Counted from the first letter of the stretch, positions 1 to 8,785 are shown. The stretch is 64,000 bases of DNA from CAKMZU01 sp965248335 (GCA_965248335.1 CBDFIY010000002.1:558001-622000), one strand, 5' to 3'. The notes: generated by a model not told the origin, from the letters alone. Made by a program: numbers and translations.

Positions 1-48
1 TATTTTTTTAGAAAAAAAGATTGGATAATAAAGAGTCAGTAAATTGAA

Positions 49-176
49 TATACCCATCGAAATTGGAGATGCAAGAAGGCGGCAAGCGAGCGAATTCCCA
101 TGAGCTTACAGTCAGTAAGTGATTGGGGTGAGCGAGCGCGGACAACGCCATTGCATCTTCAAGGGTGATCGGTATA
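49..176 (+). repeat. MITE-like repeat, full copy 1
   Basis: A 128-bp element begins TATACCCATCG and ends GATCGGTATA. Its ends form an imperfect terminal inverted repeat (TATACC[C/G]ATC, then a match around AGATGCAA). The centre contains a small palindrome, CTTAC-N5-GTAAG. It recurs at 2585-2712 (inverted), 51480-51608 and 54476-54603 (inverted). The TA at both edges suggests TA target duplication, as in IS630/Tc1-type MITEs; that family assignment is inference. The rest of 1-376 holds no gene, only the leader of the next gene. Confidence 0.85.
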
Positions 177-269
177 AAGCCTGATTCGGTTAGAAATAAA
201 AGGGGAGTCAGCTTTCGAGTTTAATCATTTTGTTGTGTGCGAGCTGACGATATTTTTACCTTGAATGAA

Positions 270-340
270 ATGTTACATATTTCAAAATTGTTAATTTATG
301 TTGACGGGGCTGCGAATGTTGCGTTACTTTATGTTACATA
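270..340 (+). promoter_or_regulatory. Paired ATGTTACAT palindromes, candidate operator
   Basis: The 9-bp palindrome ATGTTACAT occurs at 270-278 and again at 331-339, 61 bp apart, just upstream of the three-gene unit that ends in a TetR gene. The second copy extends to the 11-bp palindrome TATGTTACATA. Paired palindromes ahead of a unit encoding its own TetR protein suggest autoregulation. This is inference from position and symmetry only. Confidence 0.35.
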
Positions 341-376
341 GTCTAAAAAAGTAAAATTACGTAAAGGACGCATACT

Positions 377-901
377 ATGAAAGTAACCGCTTGTGCGCAT
401 AAAAGCATTGATGAAATTCGATGTGCCCCTGTGCTTGTTTTGAATACGGTAGAGATTAATTGCTCGGCAGAACGATTGTTCGCAATTTTTGAAGACGAAC
501 ACGCATGGACACTTTGGGGGTCGAGTTTAGAAAAAGTGACTTGGACATCACCGAAACCTTTTGGCGTAGGCACAACGCGCACGGTTGAAATGGCCGGTGG
601 CATAGTGGGCGTTGAAGAATTTATTGTCTGGGAAGATAACAAACGGATGGCGTTTTGTTTTACTGAATCATCGATGCCCAATATGGATGCATTTGGTGAA
701 GATTATGTGATTGAAAGCTTAGACACTGGTAGAGTGCGTTTGCATTGGCATGCTGCTTTCTGGCCATCTAATACTTTTGCTCTTCTTTGCTTTAAACTCT
801 TTAAACCTTTGATGAAATTCTTCTTAGCTTCGTTTCTGAAAAAGCTAAAAAAATTGTGTGAAGGCGATTATCAGCCAAAACCTGCAATGCCACAGCTGTG
901 A
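377..901 (+). CDS. SRPBCC (START-like) family protein
   Basis: The 174-residue protein has the pattern of a SRPBCC/polyketide-cyclase-like helix-grip domain. There is a strand with VEINCSAERLFAIFED near residues 26-41, then TWTSPKPFGVGTTRTVEM (55-72), and a late amphipathic helix rich in Lys and Phe near 135-160. Such proteins bind hydrophobic ligands; the ligand here is unknown. AAGGA lies about 10 nt before the ATG. The stop codon abuts the ATG of the LLM oxidoreductase, so the two are probably co-translated. The domain call is fairly secure; no specific role can be given. Confidence 0.7.
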   Translation: MKVTACAHKSIDEIRCAPVLVLNTVEINCSAERLFAIFEDEHAWTLWGSSLEKVTWTSPKPFGVGTTRTVEMAGGIVGVEEFIVWEDNKRMAFCFTESSMPNMDAFGEDYVIESLDTGRVRLHWHAAFWPSNTFALLCFKLFKPLMKFFLASFLKKLKKLCEGDYQPKPAMPQL

Positions 902-1951
902 ATGAGCATGATGAATAAAGGTAAGCCTTTTAAAATAGATGGCCCTCTTTATGCTACGTTGGATAATGCTATCAGTAGTATTCAGGCGCTTGCACAAGTT
1001 GGTTATGATGGCCTCTATACATTAGAAGGTGCGCATGACCCTTTCTCTCCATTGGTATTAGCTGCCGAACATGCGCCGGCGTTAGATATTTCCACGTCGA
1101 TAGCGGTATCCTTTCCTAGGAATCCGCTGCACCTTGCCTATCAGGCGTTGGATTTACAAACGTTTTCAAAAGGTAAGTTTTATTTAGGTTTGGGATCACA
1201 GATAAAGCCGCATATTGAAAAACGCTTCGGCATCGATTTTTCTCCGGTGGCAGCGCGCATGCGTGAACAAATATTGGCGATTAAGGCTATTTTTAATTGT
1301 TTCCAATATGACGAGCCGTTGAATTTTCATGGAAAATATTATCGCCATACCTTGATGGTGCCAATGTTTAATCCTGGGCCTTGTCAATATGGGTTGCCGC
1401 CTATTTTGACAGGTGGATTTGGGCCTAAAATGTGCCAAATGGCTGGTGAGGTGGCGGACGGTTTAATCGTTCATCCCTTTAATAATATGCCGTATATAAA
1501 TGATCATGTGTTGCCGAATGTAAAAATCGGGATGGCAAAGTCCAGCAGAATGCACGATGACTTTATGCTATCCATTTCGGCGATGGTCATTACCGGCACG
1601 ACGGATGAAAATAGACAGAATGCTTATAACGGTGTGAGAAGTTTATTGGCTTTTTACGGCTCAACGCCCGCCTATTTACCGGCTATGAAGGCACTGGGTT
1701 ATGAAGACTTGCAACCGAAGCTGAATAAGCTTTCGAAAGAAGGTCGTCATAAGGAGATGGAAGCCCTAATTACAGATGATTTCGTCGAGCACTTTGCTAT
1801 CGTCGCTGAGCCGAAAGCCGTAGCGGGTGCATTGATCGACAAATTCGGTCACCTGGCGACAAGACTCAGTATTTATGCACCTTATTATGCCGAAAATGCC
1901 ATGTGGGCTGATATCGTCGCCGATATAAAGCGGTTGCAAGGTGTCGCCTGA
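902..1951 (+). CDS. LLM-class flavin-dependent oxidoreductase (TIGR03617-like)
   Basis: The 349-residue TIM-barrel protein belongs to the luciferase-like monooxygenase superfamily. Visible signatures are SFPRNP (70-75), the glycine-rich strand YLGLGSQI (94-101) and AGEVADGLIVHPFN (181-194), which is characteristic of the F420-annotated TIGR03617 group. Family members use FMN or F420; which cofactor serves here cannot be told, and many marine gammaproteobacteria carry such genes beside TetR regulators. It starts immediately after the SRPBCC stop and precedes the TetR gene, so the three likely form one operon, perhaps for oxidation of a hydrophobic substrate (inference). Confidence 0.75.
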   Translation: MSMMNKGKPFKIDGPLYATLDNAISSIQALAQVGYDGLYTLEGAHDPFSPLVLAAEHAPALDISTSIAVSFPRNPLHLAYQALDLQTFSKGKFYLGLGSQIKPHIEKRFGIDFSPVAARMREQILAIKAIFNCFQYDEPLNFHGKYYRHTLMVPMFNPGPCQYGLPPILTGGFGPKMCQMAGEVADGLIVHPFNNMPYINDHVLPNVKIGMAKSSRMHDDFMLSISAMVITGTTDENRQNAYNGVRSLLAFYGSTPAYLPAMKALGYEDLQPKLNKLSKEGRHKEMEALITDDFVEHFAIVAEPKAVAGALIDKFGHLATRLSIYAPYYAENAMWADIVADIKRLQGVA

Positions 1952-2008
1952 TATGTGCTATCACTTCTATTATGGTTGGCCTCGTTTTTTAATGTATGTC
2001 ATTTTTTT

Positions 2009-2602
2009 ATGAGTAAGTCTGAGCGCACAAAGCAGCGTATTTTAGAGGCAGCGACTCATCGCCTTTATCAGGTTGGTCTGTCGGGCTTTAGAATCGATGA
2101 TTTGGTTGATGATTTAGGTCTTACGCGTCAAACGTTTTATCGTTACTTCAAAACCAAGCATGATTTGATTAAAGATATTATTGTCGCGCATGGAAAAGCG
2201 CTGTCGCACGTGGTTTTTACGACGCTTGTTGAGCAGGGCTTACCCTTTAGAGAATTTCTGGCTGAGGGTGTTATTGTGTCTGTCGAGAGGGTGAAAAATG
2301 ACAGCAATCTTCATCAGCTGCTGGGCAATGATTTGCAGCTTGCTATTGGCATTATGATCACACATTTTAAAACGATGGAAGACGAGCTATTCCCTATTGT
2401 TGAGCCTTTTGTACTTGATGCGCAGGCACAAGGTATCGTCAAGCCGGATGTAACGACGAGAGATATTATGCGTTGGGTGTTTAGGGCGTTCTTATCTGAA
2501 ATGTTACTTGCTGACTTAGAAAGTGCTGAAGAGCGCAGGCAGTATCTGATGAAGATGTTGGTGCCTGCAATCTGTGTTGATGAATATACCGATCACCCTT
2601 GA
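2009..2602 (+). CDS. TetR family transcriptional regulator
   Basis: The protein has 197 residues from the ATG at 2009. An in-frame GTG at 1955 would add 18 hydrophobic residues not expected before a TetR domain. The N-terminal HTH is clear at residues 27-53, with LGLTRQTFYRYFKTKHDLI. It follows the LLM gene closely and probably controls this unit. The last five residues, YTDHP, and the TGA stop lie inside the inverted repeat beginning at 2585, so insertion appears to have replaced the original C-terminus. Function could be intact, since TetR C-termini are variable. Confidence 0.8.
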   Translation: MSKSERTKQRILEAATHRLYQVGLSGFRIDDLVDDLGLTRQTFYRYFKTKHDLIKDIIVAHGKALSHVVFTTLVEQGLPFREFLAEGVIVSVERVKNDSNLHQLLGNDLQLAIGIMITHFKTMEDELFPIVEPFVLDAQAQGIVKPDVTTRDIMRWVFRAFLSEMLLADLESAEERRQYLMKMLVPAICVDEYTDHP

Positions 2603-2712
2603 AGATGCAATGGCGTTGGCCGCGCTCGCTCACCCCAATCACTTACTGACTGTAAGCTCATGGGGGTTCGCTCGCTTGCCGCCTTCTTGCATCTCCAATT
2701 CCGATGGGTATA
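2585..2712 (-). repeat. MITE-like repeat, full copy 2 (inverted)
   Basis: This 128-bp copy is in reverse orientation to copy 1 and closely similar over its whole length. It starts TATACCGATCACCC and ends GATGGGTATA on the plus strand. It provides the stop codon of the upstream TetR gene and fills the gap to the convergent corC gene. With copy 1 it brackets a 2.4-kb three-gene segment. Confidence 0.85.
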
Positions 2713-2742
2713 AACGTTAATTCAACGTGGGCGCTCTACCGG

Positions 2743-3609
2743 TTATATTTTCAGCGTTTCTTTGGTGAATACGCGTAAAAGGTGCAAGCGTCTGTTATCG
2801 GCATGAATCACTTTAAACAAGAAATTGTCGATAGTGACTGATTCGCCGGGATGGGGTACATGACCAAGCTGTTGAATAACAATACCTGCAATGGTGCCCG
2901 CATCAGGACTACTTAATTGCGCGCCGAAGGATGCATTAAAATCATCGATGGTCATATGCGCTTTGATGATGAAATCGTTATTGCCAATTTTTTTAATGGG
3001 TTGATCAGGTTGTACGTCGTATTCATCTTCGATTTCACCAACGATTTCTTCAAGTATATCTTCGATGGTAATGAGGCCGGAGATACTGCCGTATTCGTCA
3101 ATGACAACGGCCATGTGGTTGTGCCGTTCCCGAAAACTGCGTAGTAGTTTGTTCAAGCGCTTGCTCTCAGGTACTTTGTAAACAGGGCGTAAGAGTTTCT
3201 GAATGTCAAAATTATCGAATGACTGTTCACTAATGAGTGGCAGTAAATCTTTGGCTAATAAAATGCCGACGACATCGTCAATGCTTTCACCAATAACAGG
3301 AAAACGGCTATGACCTGAAGCTATAATGGTTTTTAAAAAGTCTTGAGGCTTAGTGTCGAGTTCAACCACGATCATTTGCGTGCGAGGTACCATCACATCA
3401 CGGGCTTGTATTTCGGTGACCTCCATAGCACCTTCTATAATGGAGAATTCATCTTCACCGATAATCTTGTTTTCTACAGCGTGCTCAAGGAGCGAGTTAA
3501 CTTCTTCACGAGTTTTGGGTGTTGAACTGAAGAGATCACTGACTCTTTCAATCCAGCTTTTTTCGTGATTTTTTTCGGTTAAGCTACTCTGCGGAGGTTC
3601 TTCTTTCAT
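2743..3609 (-). CDS. corC: CorC/YbeX-type CBS-domain protein
   Basis: The 288-residue soluble protein has a CBS pair at about 65-185, beginning ARDVMVPRTQMIVVEL (69-84), and the family signature VIDEYGSISGLITIEDILEE (169-188). A CorC_HlyC transporter-associated domain occupies about 205-285. The family is linked to magnesium/cobalt homeostasis. It is the last gene of the minus-strand run miaB-phoH-ybeY-corC, 18 nt after ybeY. Lnt, which often follows corC in gammaproteobacteria, is absent; the repeat and a convergent TetR gene sit there instead. Confidence 0.92.
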   Translation of the reverse strand: MKEEPPQSSLTEKNHEKSWIERVSDLFSSTPKTREEVNSLLEHAVENKIIGEDEFSIIEGAMEVTEIQARDVMVPRTQMIVVELDTKPQDFLKTIIASGHSRFPVIGESIDDVVGILLAKDLLPLISEQSFDNFDIQKLLRPVYKVPESKRLNKLLRSFRERHNHMAVVIDEYGSISGLITIEDILEEIVGEIEDEYDVQPDQPIKKIGNNDFIIKAHMTIDDFNASFGAQLSSPDAGTIAGIVIQQLGHVPHPGESVTIDNFLFKVIHADNRRLHLLRVFTKETLKI

Positions 3610-3627
3610 GAGGGTTTATTTACCTGT

Positions 3628-4083
3628 TTATATGTAAGGGTTTGGATAGCCTAAGGCTTTTAGGGTGTTAATTTCAAGGTTTTCCATGAGGAGAGCATCA
3701 CTGTCATCGATGTGATCATAACCGAGCAGGTGTAGTGTGCCGTGAATCGTCAAATGTGCCCAGTGGGCATCCATTTGTTTCCCTTGCTCTTGCGCTTCTT
3801 TATTGAGGACAGTTTCACAAAAAATAATGTCTCCAAGCAATGGAATGTCAACACTTGGGTGAAGCTCTGCGGGAAAAGACAATACATTGGTTGGTTTGTC
3901 TTTCTCGCGGTATTGCAGATTAAGCGCCTGAATGTCTTCTTCGCTAACGATAGAGAGACTAACCTCTGCTGGCTTTAGGTAGTCTGCAGCTGCAAGCGCA
4001 CTTTTCACCCAGTGGGTAAATTGCGTTAGCTTCGGTGCATTTTTACTTGAAACGCAATCGTTGAGGTCAACAGTGAGGCTCAT
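3628..4083 (-). CDS. ybeY: Endoribonuclease YbeY, rRNA maturation
   Basis: The 151-residue protein carries the metal-binding motif HGTLHLLGYDH with H114, H118 and H124, plus the conserved KDKPTNVLSFP strand (61-71). YbeY is a zinc-dependent single-strand endoribonuclease acting in 16S rRNA 3'-end maturation and ribosome quality control. Its ATG overlaps the phoH stop by 4 nt, and corC follows after 18 nt, so it lies mid-operon. Length and motifs are normal. Confidence 0.95.
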   Translation of the reverse strand: MSLTVDLNDCVSSKNAPKLTQFTHWVKSALAAADYLKPAEVSLSIVSEEDIQALNLQYREKDKPTNVLSFPAELHPSVDIPLLGDIIFCETVLNKEAQEQGKQMDAHWAHLTIHGTLHLLGYDHIDDSDALLMENLEINTLKALGYPNPYI

Positions 4084-5135
4084 GGTGTCGTGTTATTCTC
4101 AGCTTGGTCGTAAGCTTCAACAATACGCTGAACAAGGCGATGCCTGACGACATCGCGCGAGATAAAATGCGTAAAGCTGATGTCTTCGACATTTTTAAGA
4201 ATGTCTATGACGTGCTTGAGGCCAGAATTGACGTCTTTGGGTAAATCTACTTGGGTAATGTCACCTGTGATGACAGCGGTAGAGCCAAACCCAATACGAG
4301 TGAGGAACATTTTCATTTGTTCGCGAGTCGTGTTCTGGCTTTCATCTAAAATAATAAAGGCATTGTTGAGCGTGCGGCCGCGCATGTAAGCGAGAGGGGC
4401 AACTTCGATAACATGCCGCTCGATGAGTTTGTCGACTCTTTCAAACCCAAGCATTTCATAGAGTGCATCATACAGAGGTCGCAAATAAGGATCGACTTTT
4501 TGGCTTAAATCACCGGGCAAAAATCCGAGCTTTTCACCCGCTTCAACAGCAGGGCGAACCAGTAAAATGCGCTCAACTTCTTCTTTCTCAAGCGCCTCAA
4601 CGGCACAAGCAACAGCAAGATAGGTTTTACCTGTTCCTGCAGGGCCTATGCCAAAGTTAATGTCGTGCGCCCTGACGGCTTGTACATATTTTTTTTGATT
4701 TACACCGCGGGGCTTTACGAGGATTTTTCGTGTACGGATGCTTGATATGGGTGCGGGATTATCACCACCTTCGGCTTTTTCTTGAAGCTCTTGGATACCT
4801 GCCTCATTGAGGGAGAGGTGGATGTTTTCGAGACTTAATGGGTTGCCATCCTTCGCTTGCAGGTAAAGTGATTGAAGAAGGTTTTTGCCAGATTGTATGG
4901 CAGCTTGCTCGCCCTCTAGGTGGAATTGATTGCCGCGATTATGGATTTTAATGTCAAGGCGCTGTTCAATAAGTGCAATATTCTCATCGTGTTGGCCGCA
5001 CAGCGAGGCAAGGCTTTGCATGTCATTCGGTTCTAATGTGATTTGAATGTTTCTATTGCTGGTTTTTGGCACTAAAGTCTCTTTTTCTGAATTGTTGTTG
5101 TCGCTGTTCTTGGCGTTGTTTTGAGTGTTTTTCAT
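4080..5135 (-). CDS. ybeZ: PhoH-like ATPase (YbeZ)
   Basis: The protein has 351 residues from the ATG at 5135. That ATG overlaps the miaB stop as TGATG, typical of translational coupling; an upstream in-frame ATG at 5147 would add four residues. Walker A is GPAGTGKT (164-171) and a Walker B-like strand reads AFIILDESQNTT. The N-terminal KH-like region with a Ser/Asn/Lys-rich leader (1-30) is ordinary for the family. PhoH-like ATPases cluster with ybeY and are linked to RNA metabolism. Here it sits directly between miaB and ybeY. Confidence 0.93.
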   Translation of the reverse strand: MKNTQNNAKNSDNNNSEKETLVPKTSNRNIQITLEPNDMQSLASLCGQHDENIALIEQRLDIKIHNRGNQFHLEGEQAAIQSGKNLLQSLYLQAKDGNPLSLENIHLSLNEAGIQELQEKAEGGDNPAPISSIRTRKILVKPRGVNQKKYVQAVRAHDINFGIGPAGTGKTYLAVACAVEALEKEEVERILLVRPAVEAGEKLGFLPGDLSQKVDPYLRPLYDALYEMLGFERVDKLIERHVIEVAPLAYMRGRTLNNAFIILDESQNTTREQMKMFLTRIGFGSTAVITGDITQVDLPKDVNSGLKHVIDILKNVEDISFTHFISRDVVRHRLVQRIVEAYDQAENNTTP

Positions 5136-6478
5136 CAGGCTACCCATTCGCCGCGTAAAGAGTTAGGTAGTGCTTCTGTAATTAACACTTCAGTAAAATC
5201 ATCGATTAAATCATGGTCATCGCAGGAGAAATTAACCACACGATTGTTTTCGGTGCGCCCTTGCAGTTGACCAGGGTCTTTTTTGGAAATGCCTGTCACC
5301 AAGACCGTTTGTGTGGAGCCAACCATGTGACGACTTATTTGCATGGCTTGTTGGTTGATACGGTGTTGTAACAGAGCAAGGCGCTCTTTTTTGGTTTCCA
5401 TGCTGATATCATCGCTGAGGTCAGCGGCGGGCGTGCCCGGGCGTGCGGAGTAAATAAAACTGAAGCTTTGATCATAACCAATATCAGTGATGAGTTTCAT
5501 GGTCGCTTCGAAGTCTGTTTGTGTTTCGCCAGGGAAGCCAATAATAAAGTCTGATGAAAAGCTCATATTGGGACGAATGGCCTTAAGCTTTCGTATCGTG
5601 GATTTATATTCTAATGCCGTGTGATTGCGTTTCATCGCCATTAAGATGCGGTCGGAACCACTTTGTACGGGCAGATGAAGGTGGTCGACCAGTTCGGGGA
5701 TAGTTTTGTATGCGGCGATAAGGCTTTCCGAAAACTCAACGGGGTGTGAAGTTGTGTAGCGAATACGGTCAATGCCAGGGATTTTAGCGACGTAATGAAG
5801 TAATTCGGCAAAATCGATGATGTCGTCTTCGTCATTAAATCCACGATACGCGTTGACGTTTTGACCGAGTAAATTCACTTCACGCACGCCTTGATCGGCT
5901 AAGATAGCAATTTCGGTTAATACGTCATTGACTGGGCGGCTGACTTCTTCGCCACGCGTGTACGGGACAACACAAAATGTACAGTATTTGCTGCAGCCCT
6001 CCATTATGGAAACAAAGGCGCTTGCGCCTTCTTTTTTGGGGCTCGGCAAGTGATCGAATTTTTCGATTTCAGGGAAACTTACGTCAACAACTGTCGGTGA
6101 GCTTTTGGTTTTTGATGCGTCAATCATTTCTGGTAAACGGTGCAGCGTTTGTGGGCCAAAAATGACATCGACAAAGGGTGCACGCTTACTAATGGCATCA
6201 CCCTCTTGACTGGCTACGCAACCACCGACACCAATAATGAGACTTGGGTTTTTCTCCTTGAGTTTTCGCCAACGTCCTAATTCATGAAACACCTTCTCTT
6301 GTGCTTTCTCACGGATCGAGCAAGTATTTAATAGAATAACATCTGCCTCATCCGGATTATCCGTTCTTTCAAGGTGGTGTGATTCCCCTAATAGATCACG
6401 CATTTTTGATGAATCGTACTCATTCATCTGGCAACCGTGGGTTTTGATGTAAAGTTTTTTACTACGAATGTCTGTCAT
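5135..6478 (-). CDS. miaB: tRNA-2-methylthio-N6-dimethylallyladenosine synthase
   Basis: The 447-residue radical-SAM methylthiotransferase modifies i6A37 to ms2i6A37 in tRNAs reading UNN codons. Its N-terminal MTTase domain carries C16, C53 and C87 for the auxiliary 4Fe-4S cluster. The radical-SAM motif C162-x3-C166-x2-C169 lies in MEGCSKYCTFCVVPYTRG, and a TRAM domain closes the protein (about 375-440). It is the first gene of the minus-strand operon with phoH, ybeY and corC. The promoter should lie in the 188-bp gap shared with the divergent DUF1820 gene. Confidence 0.96.
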   Translation of the reverse strand: MTDIRSKKLYIKTHGCQMNEYDSSKMRDLLGESHHLERTDNPDEADVILLNTCSIREKAQEKVFHELGRWRKLKEKNPSLIIGVGGCVASQEGDAISKRAPFVDVIFGPQTLHRLPEMIDASKTKSSPTVVDVSFPEIEKFDHLPSPKKEGASAFVSIMEGCSKYCTFCVVPYTRGEEVSRPVNDVLTEIAILADQGVREVNLLGQNVNAYRGFNDEDDIIDFAELLHYVAKIPGIDRIRYTTSHPVEFSESLIAAYKTIPELVDHLHLPVQSGSDRILMAMKRNHTALEYKSTIRKLKAIRPNMSFSSDFIIGFPGETQTDFEATMKLITDIGYDQSFSFIYSARPGTPAADLSDDISMETKKERLALLQHRINQQAMQISRHMVGSTQTVLVTGISKKDPGQLQGRTENNRVVNFSCDDHDLIDDFTEVLITEALPNSLRGEWVA

Positions 6479-6666
6479 GAATGGGTGTTACGTAAAGTTG
6501 CTGTTGGGGGATTGTCTGCTGGCAAGTGGTCTGTCAATTTGTTGTGTATTTTAATTTATTTTAGTGTATAGAAAAGAGTTTTTTTATTCTTTTTGAGTGA
6601 AAATCGTGCAAATTGGTTAAATCTTGGTATTATGCCGGCTTTTCTTAAACTCTTGTAATTAAGTTA

Positions 6667-6996
6667 ATGAGCGAACGTATTTTTAAAGTCATTTTTCATC
6701 ATCTTGATCAGGTGTTTGAAATATATGCGAAGCAAATTTATCAAAGTGAACTCTATAGTTTTATTGAGGTTGAAGAACTGATTTTTGGTGAAAAAGCGAA
6801 AATAATCGTTGATCCAGCCGAAGAGAAACTAAAAACCGAGTTTTTGGGCGTTAAGCGCTCTTATATTCCGATTCATTCCGTTATCCGTATCGATGAAGTG
6901 GATGCGAGTGGAGAGCCTAAAATCAAAGAGCACAAGCAGGGCAATGTCACCTCATTTCCCATGAGTGGTCATTTTAAGCCAGCACCGAAAGAGTAA
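6667..6996 (+). CDS. DUF1820 family protein
   Basis: The 109-residue protein begins MSERIFKVIFHHLDQVFEIYA and contains VEVEELIFGE-like and LKTEFLGVKRSYIPIHSVIRIDEV segments, characteristic of the DUF1820 family, small proteins of unknown function common in gammaproteobacteria. It is likely cytoplasmic, with no signal or membrane segment. It is divergent from miaB, and a 7-bp inverted repeat (TAACAGG/CCTGTTA, 7019-7046) follows its stop. No function is assigned. Confidence 0.85.
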   Translation: MSERIFKVIFHHLDQVFEIYAKQIYQSELYSFIEVEELIFGEKAKIIVDPAEEKLKTEFLGVKRSYIPIHSVIRIDEVDASGEPKIKEHKQGNVTSFPMSGHFKPAPKE

Positions 6997-7018
6997 TTGG
7001 CCTAATTTGCCGATTTTT

Positions 7019-7046
7019 TAACAGGGACTTAAAAAAGAACCTGTTA
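7019..7046. terminator. Possible terminator hairpin between convergent genes
   Basis: TAACAGG pairs with CCTGTTA across a 14-nt A-rich loop, between the DUF1820 stop and the convergent aminotransferase stop. The stem is short and lacks a clean U tract, so termination is only plausible. Confidence 0.35.
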
Positions 7047-7059
7047 ATGTCGTCCCATT

Positions 7060-8250
7060 TTAATAAACGCTTGCGATTGCATCAGTTAGATAATCAATAT
7101 TACTTTCGGTAATACCGGCAACATTAATCCTTCCTGAGCCTACAATGTAGATGGCCCATTGCTCTTTTAAGGCATTGACCTGCTCTTTGGTTAGGCCTGA
7201 AAAACTGAACATGCCATTCTGCTGGTTAATAAAGCTAAAGTCATGACCAGGAATTTTAGAGGATAAAGCAGATTCAAGTTTTACTCGCATGTTTTGTATT
7301 CGGACGCGCATGCCGGTGAGCTCATTTTCCCACTGTGCATGCAGGGTATCGTTTTCTAAAATCGTACTGACAATTAATCCGCCATGGGCGGGCGGATTGG
7401 AATAGTTGGTGCGGATGCACGTTTTGGCTTGGCTAAAGGCATATTCGGCCGTTTTTGCATTTTCTGCTATTAAGGTAAAAGCACCAATACGCTCGTTATA
7501 TAAGCCAAAGTTCTTTGAAAATGAGTTGGCAATCAGCATTTCGGGGAGTTTCTCTGCAAATAAACGCACTGCGTAGACATCTTCATCAAGGCCTTTTGCA
7601 AAACCTTGATAGGCCATATCGAAAAGTACAAGAAATTTTTTCTCCAGTGCGAGTTCTGCAAGGTCTTGCCACTGCTCCTGCGACGGATCGACACCTGTTG
7701 GGTTGTGGCAGCACGCATGAAATAACACGACGTCGCCTTCAGGAACTCGATTCAGGTCGGTCAGCAGTGCGTCAAAGTCGAGGCTTTTTGTGTCGCTATT
7801 ATAGTAGCGGTAATGTTTGACGGGAACATTGGCGTTAGCGAAAATCTGCTGGTGATTCGCCCAAGAGGGGTCGCTTAACCATAGAGAAGCATTGTTCAGG
7901 TGCTTTTTAATGAAGTCAGCCGCAACTTTTAGTGCGCCTGTGCCGCCGGGTGTTTGTGCTGTGTTTGCGCGGTTTTGTTTAATGATGTCGCTGTGGTGAC
8001 CAAACATGAGTGTTTGTACTTGCTCACCGTAAAAGGTATGACCTGCTATGCCAAGGTATGATTTGCTAATTTCTCGGTCGAGTAATAAAGTTTCTGCTTT
8101 TTTTACGCACTCGAGAATGGGCGTTTTACCTTGGCTATCTTTATAGACGCCTACACCAAGATTAACTTTATGGCCGCGGCTGTCTGCATTGAAAGCCTCG
8201 TTGAGGCCAAGTATAGGGTCAGCAGGGGCTAAAGAGATTTGTTCAAACAT
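7060..8250 (-). CDS. Aspartate/aromatic aminotransferase, class I
   Basis: The 396-residue PLP enzyme has the standard fold-type I landmarks: PGGTGAL (101-107), CCHNPTG (180-186), D211 in FDMAYQGF for the PLP pyridine nitrogen, and Schiff-base K246 in ANSFSKNFGLYNERIG. This is the AspC/TyrB subfamily, which transfers amino groups between aspartate or aromatic amino acids and 2-oxoglutarate. Aspartate and aromatic preference cannot be separated from sequence alone. It is monocistronic, with an unusually long empty region upstream. Confidence 0.93.
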   Translation of the reverse strand: MFEQISLAPADPILGLNEAFNADSRGHKVNLGVGVYKDSQGKTPILECVKKAETLLLDREISKSYLGIAGHTFYGEQVQTLMFGHHSDIIKQNRANTAQTPGGTGALKVAADFIKKHLNNASLWLSDPSWANHQQIFANANVPVKHYRYYNSDTKSLDFDALLTDLNRVPEGDVVLFHACCHNPTGVDPSQEQWQDLAELALEKKFLVLFDMAYQGFAKGLDEDVYAVRLFAEKLPEMLIANSFSKNFGLYNERIGAFTLIAENAKTAEYAFSQAKTCIRTNYSNPPAHGGLIVSTILENDTLHAQWENELTGMRVRIQNMRVKLESALSSKIPGHDFSFINQQNGMFSFSGLTKEQVNALKEQWAIYIVGSGRINVAGITESNIDYLTDAIASVY

Positions 8251-8422
8251 GGCATTATTCTAGGGTGATCAAATTGTAAAGGTGATTTATACCATTACCC
8301 CCGAATAATACCAAGTTAAGGACGGGGTTTTCTTGAGGGGATTCGGCTTTTATTGGGTTAAAAGGTACGTGATTGTAGGATATTGTTTGTTTTTATTGAA
8401 ATTATTGAGTGTGCAGAAGTCC

Positions 8423-8485
8423 TTAACCCTTAGAGTGAGGGTTATTTATAAATTTTTCCTGGTATTGGGGTGACGCCAGGAAAAA
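8423..8485. terminator. Two adjacent hairpins
   Basis: TAACCCT/AGGGTTA forms a 7-bp stem near 8424-8442. Then TTTTTCCTGG (8453-8462) pairs perfectly with CCAGGAAAAA (8476-8485) across 13 nt. The second stem has a run of T or A on either strand and could terminate transcription in both directions. No gene boundary close by explains it, other than the decayed ORF and ArsR gene coming from the right. Confidence 0.4.
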
Positions 8486-8589
8486 TCGTACTCTTATTTT
8501 ATCTCAGCGCGAGCCGTCAATAACCCAGATCTTTTTTCTCTATAACGGTCAACTAAAGATTCTTTTTTATCTCGGATGAGATAATTAAA

Positions 8590-8785
8590 TCACATAAGTT
8601 CTTCCGTGGCATCGATAACCCTCCCTATAAATGCTGAATCCTTCATGTAGGCATCTTTATTAAATTCTTGATATGCGCATATTATTGATGGTGTTGAAAC
8701 CTTGAGATCCGACTGTTACTTGTATTACAGTCAAAGGTTTACCTTGCTTGGATAAAGGCAGAAAATGACTGAAGGTAGTGCTCAT
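8590..8785 (-). pseudogene. Possible decayed small gene
   Basis: On the minus strand an ATG at 8785 opens 41 codons ending at a TAA. A shift of frame at that point continues with YQEFNKDAYMKDSAFIGRVI-like residues to a TGA at 8590. The joined reading looks protein-like but is short, and I recognise no family. The whole gap 8251-8920 otherwise holds only hairpins. This is a weak call. Confidence 0.25.
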
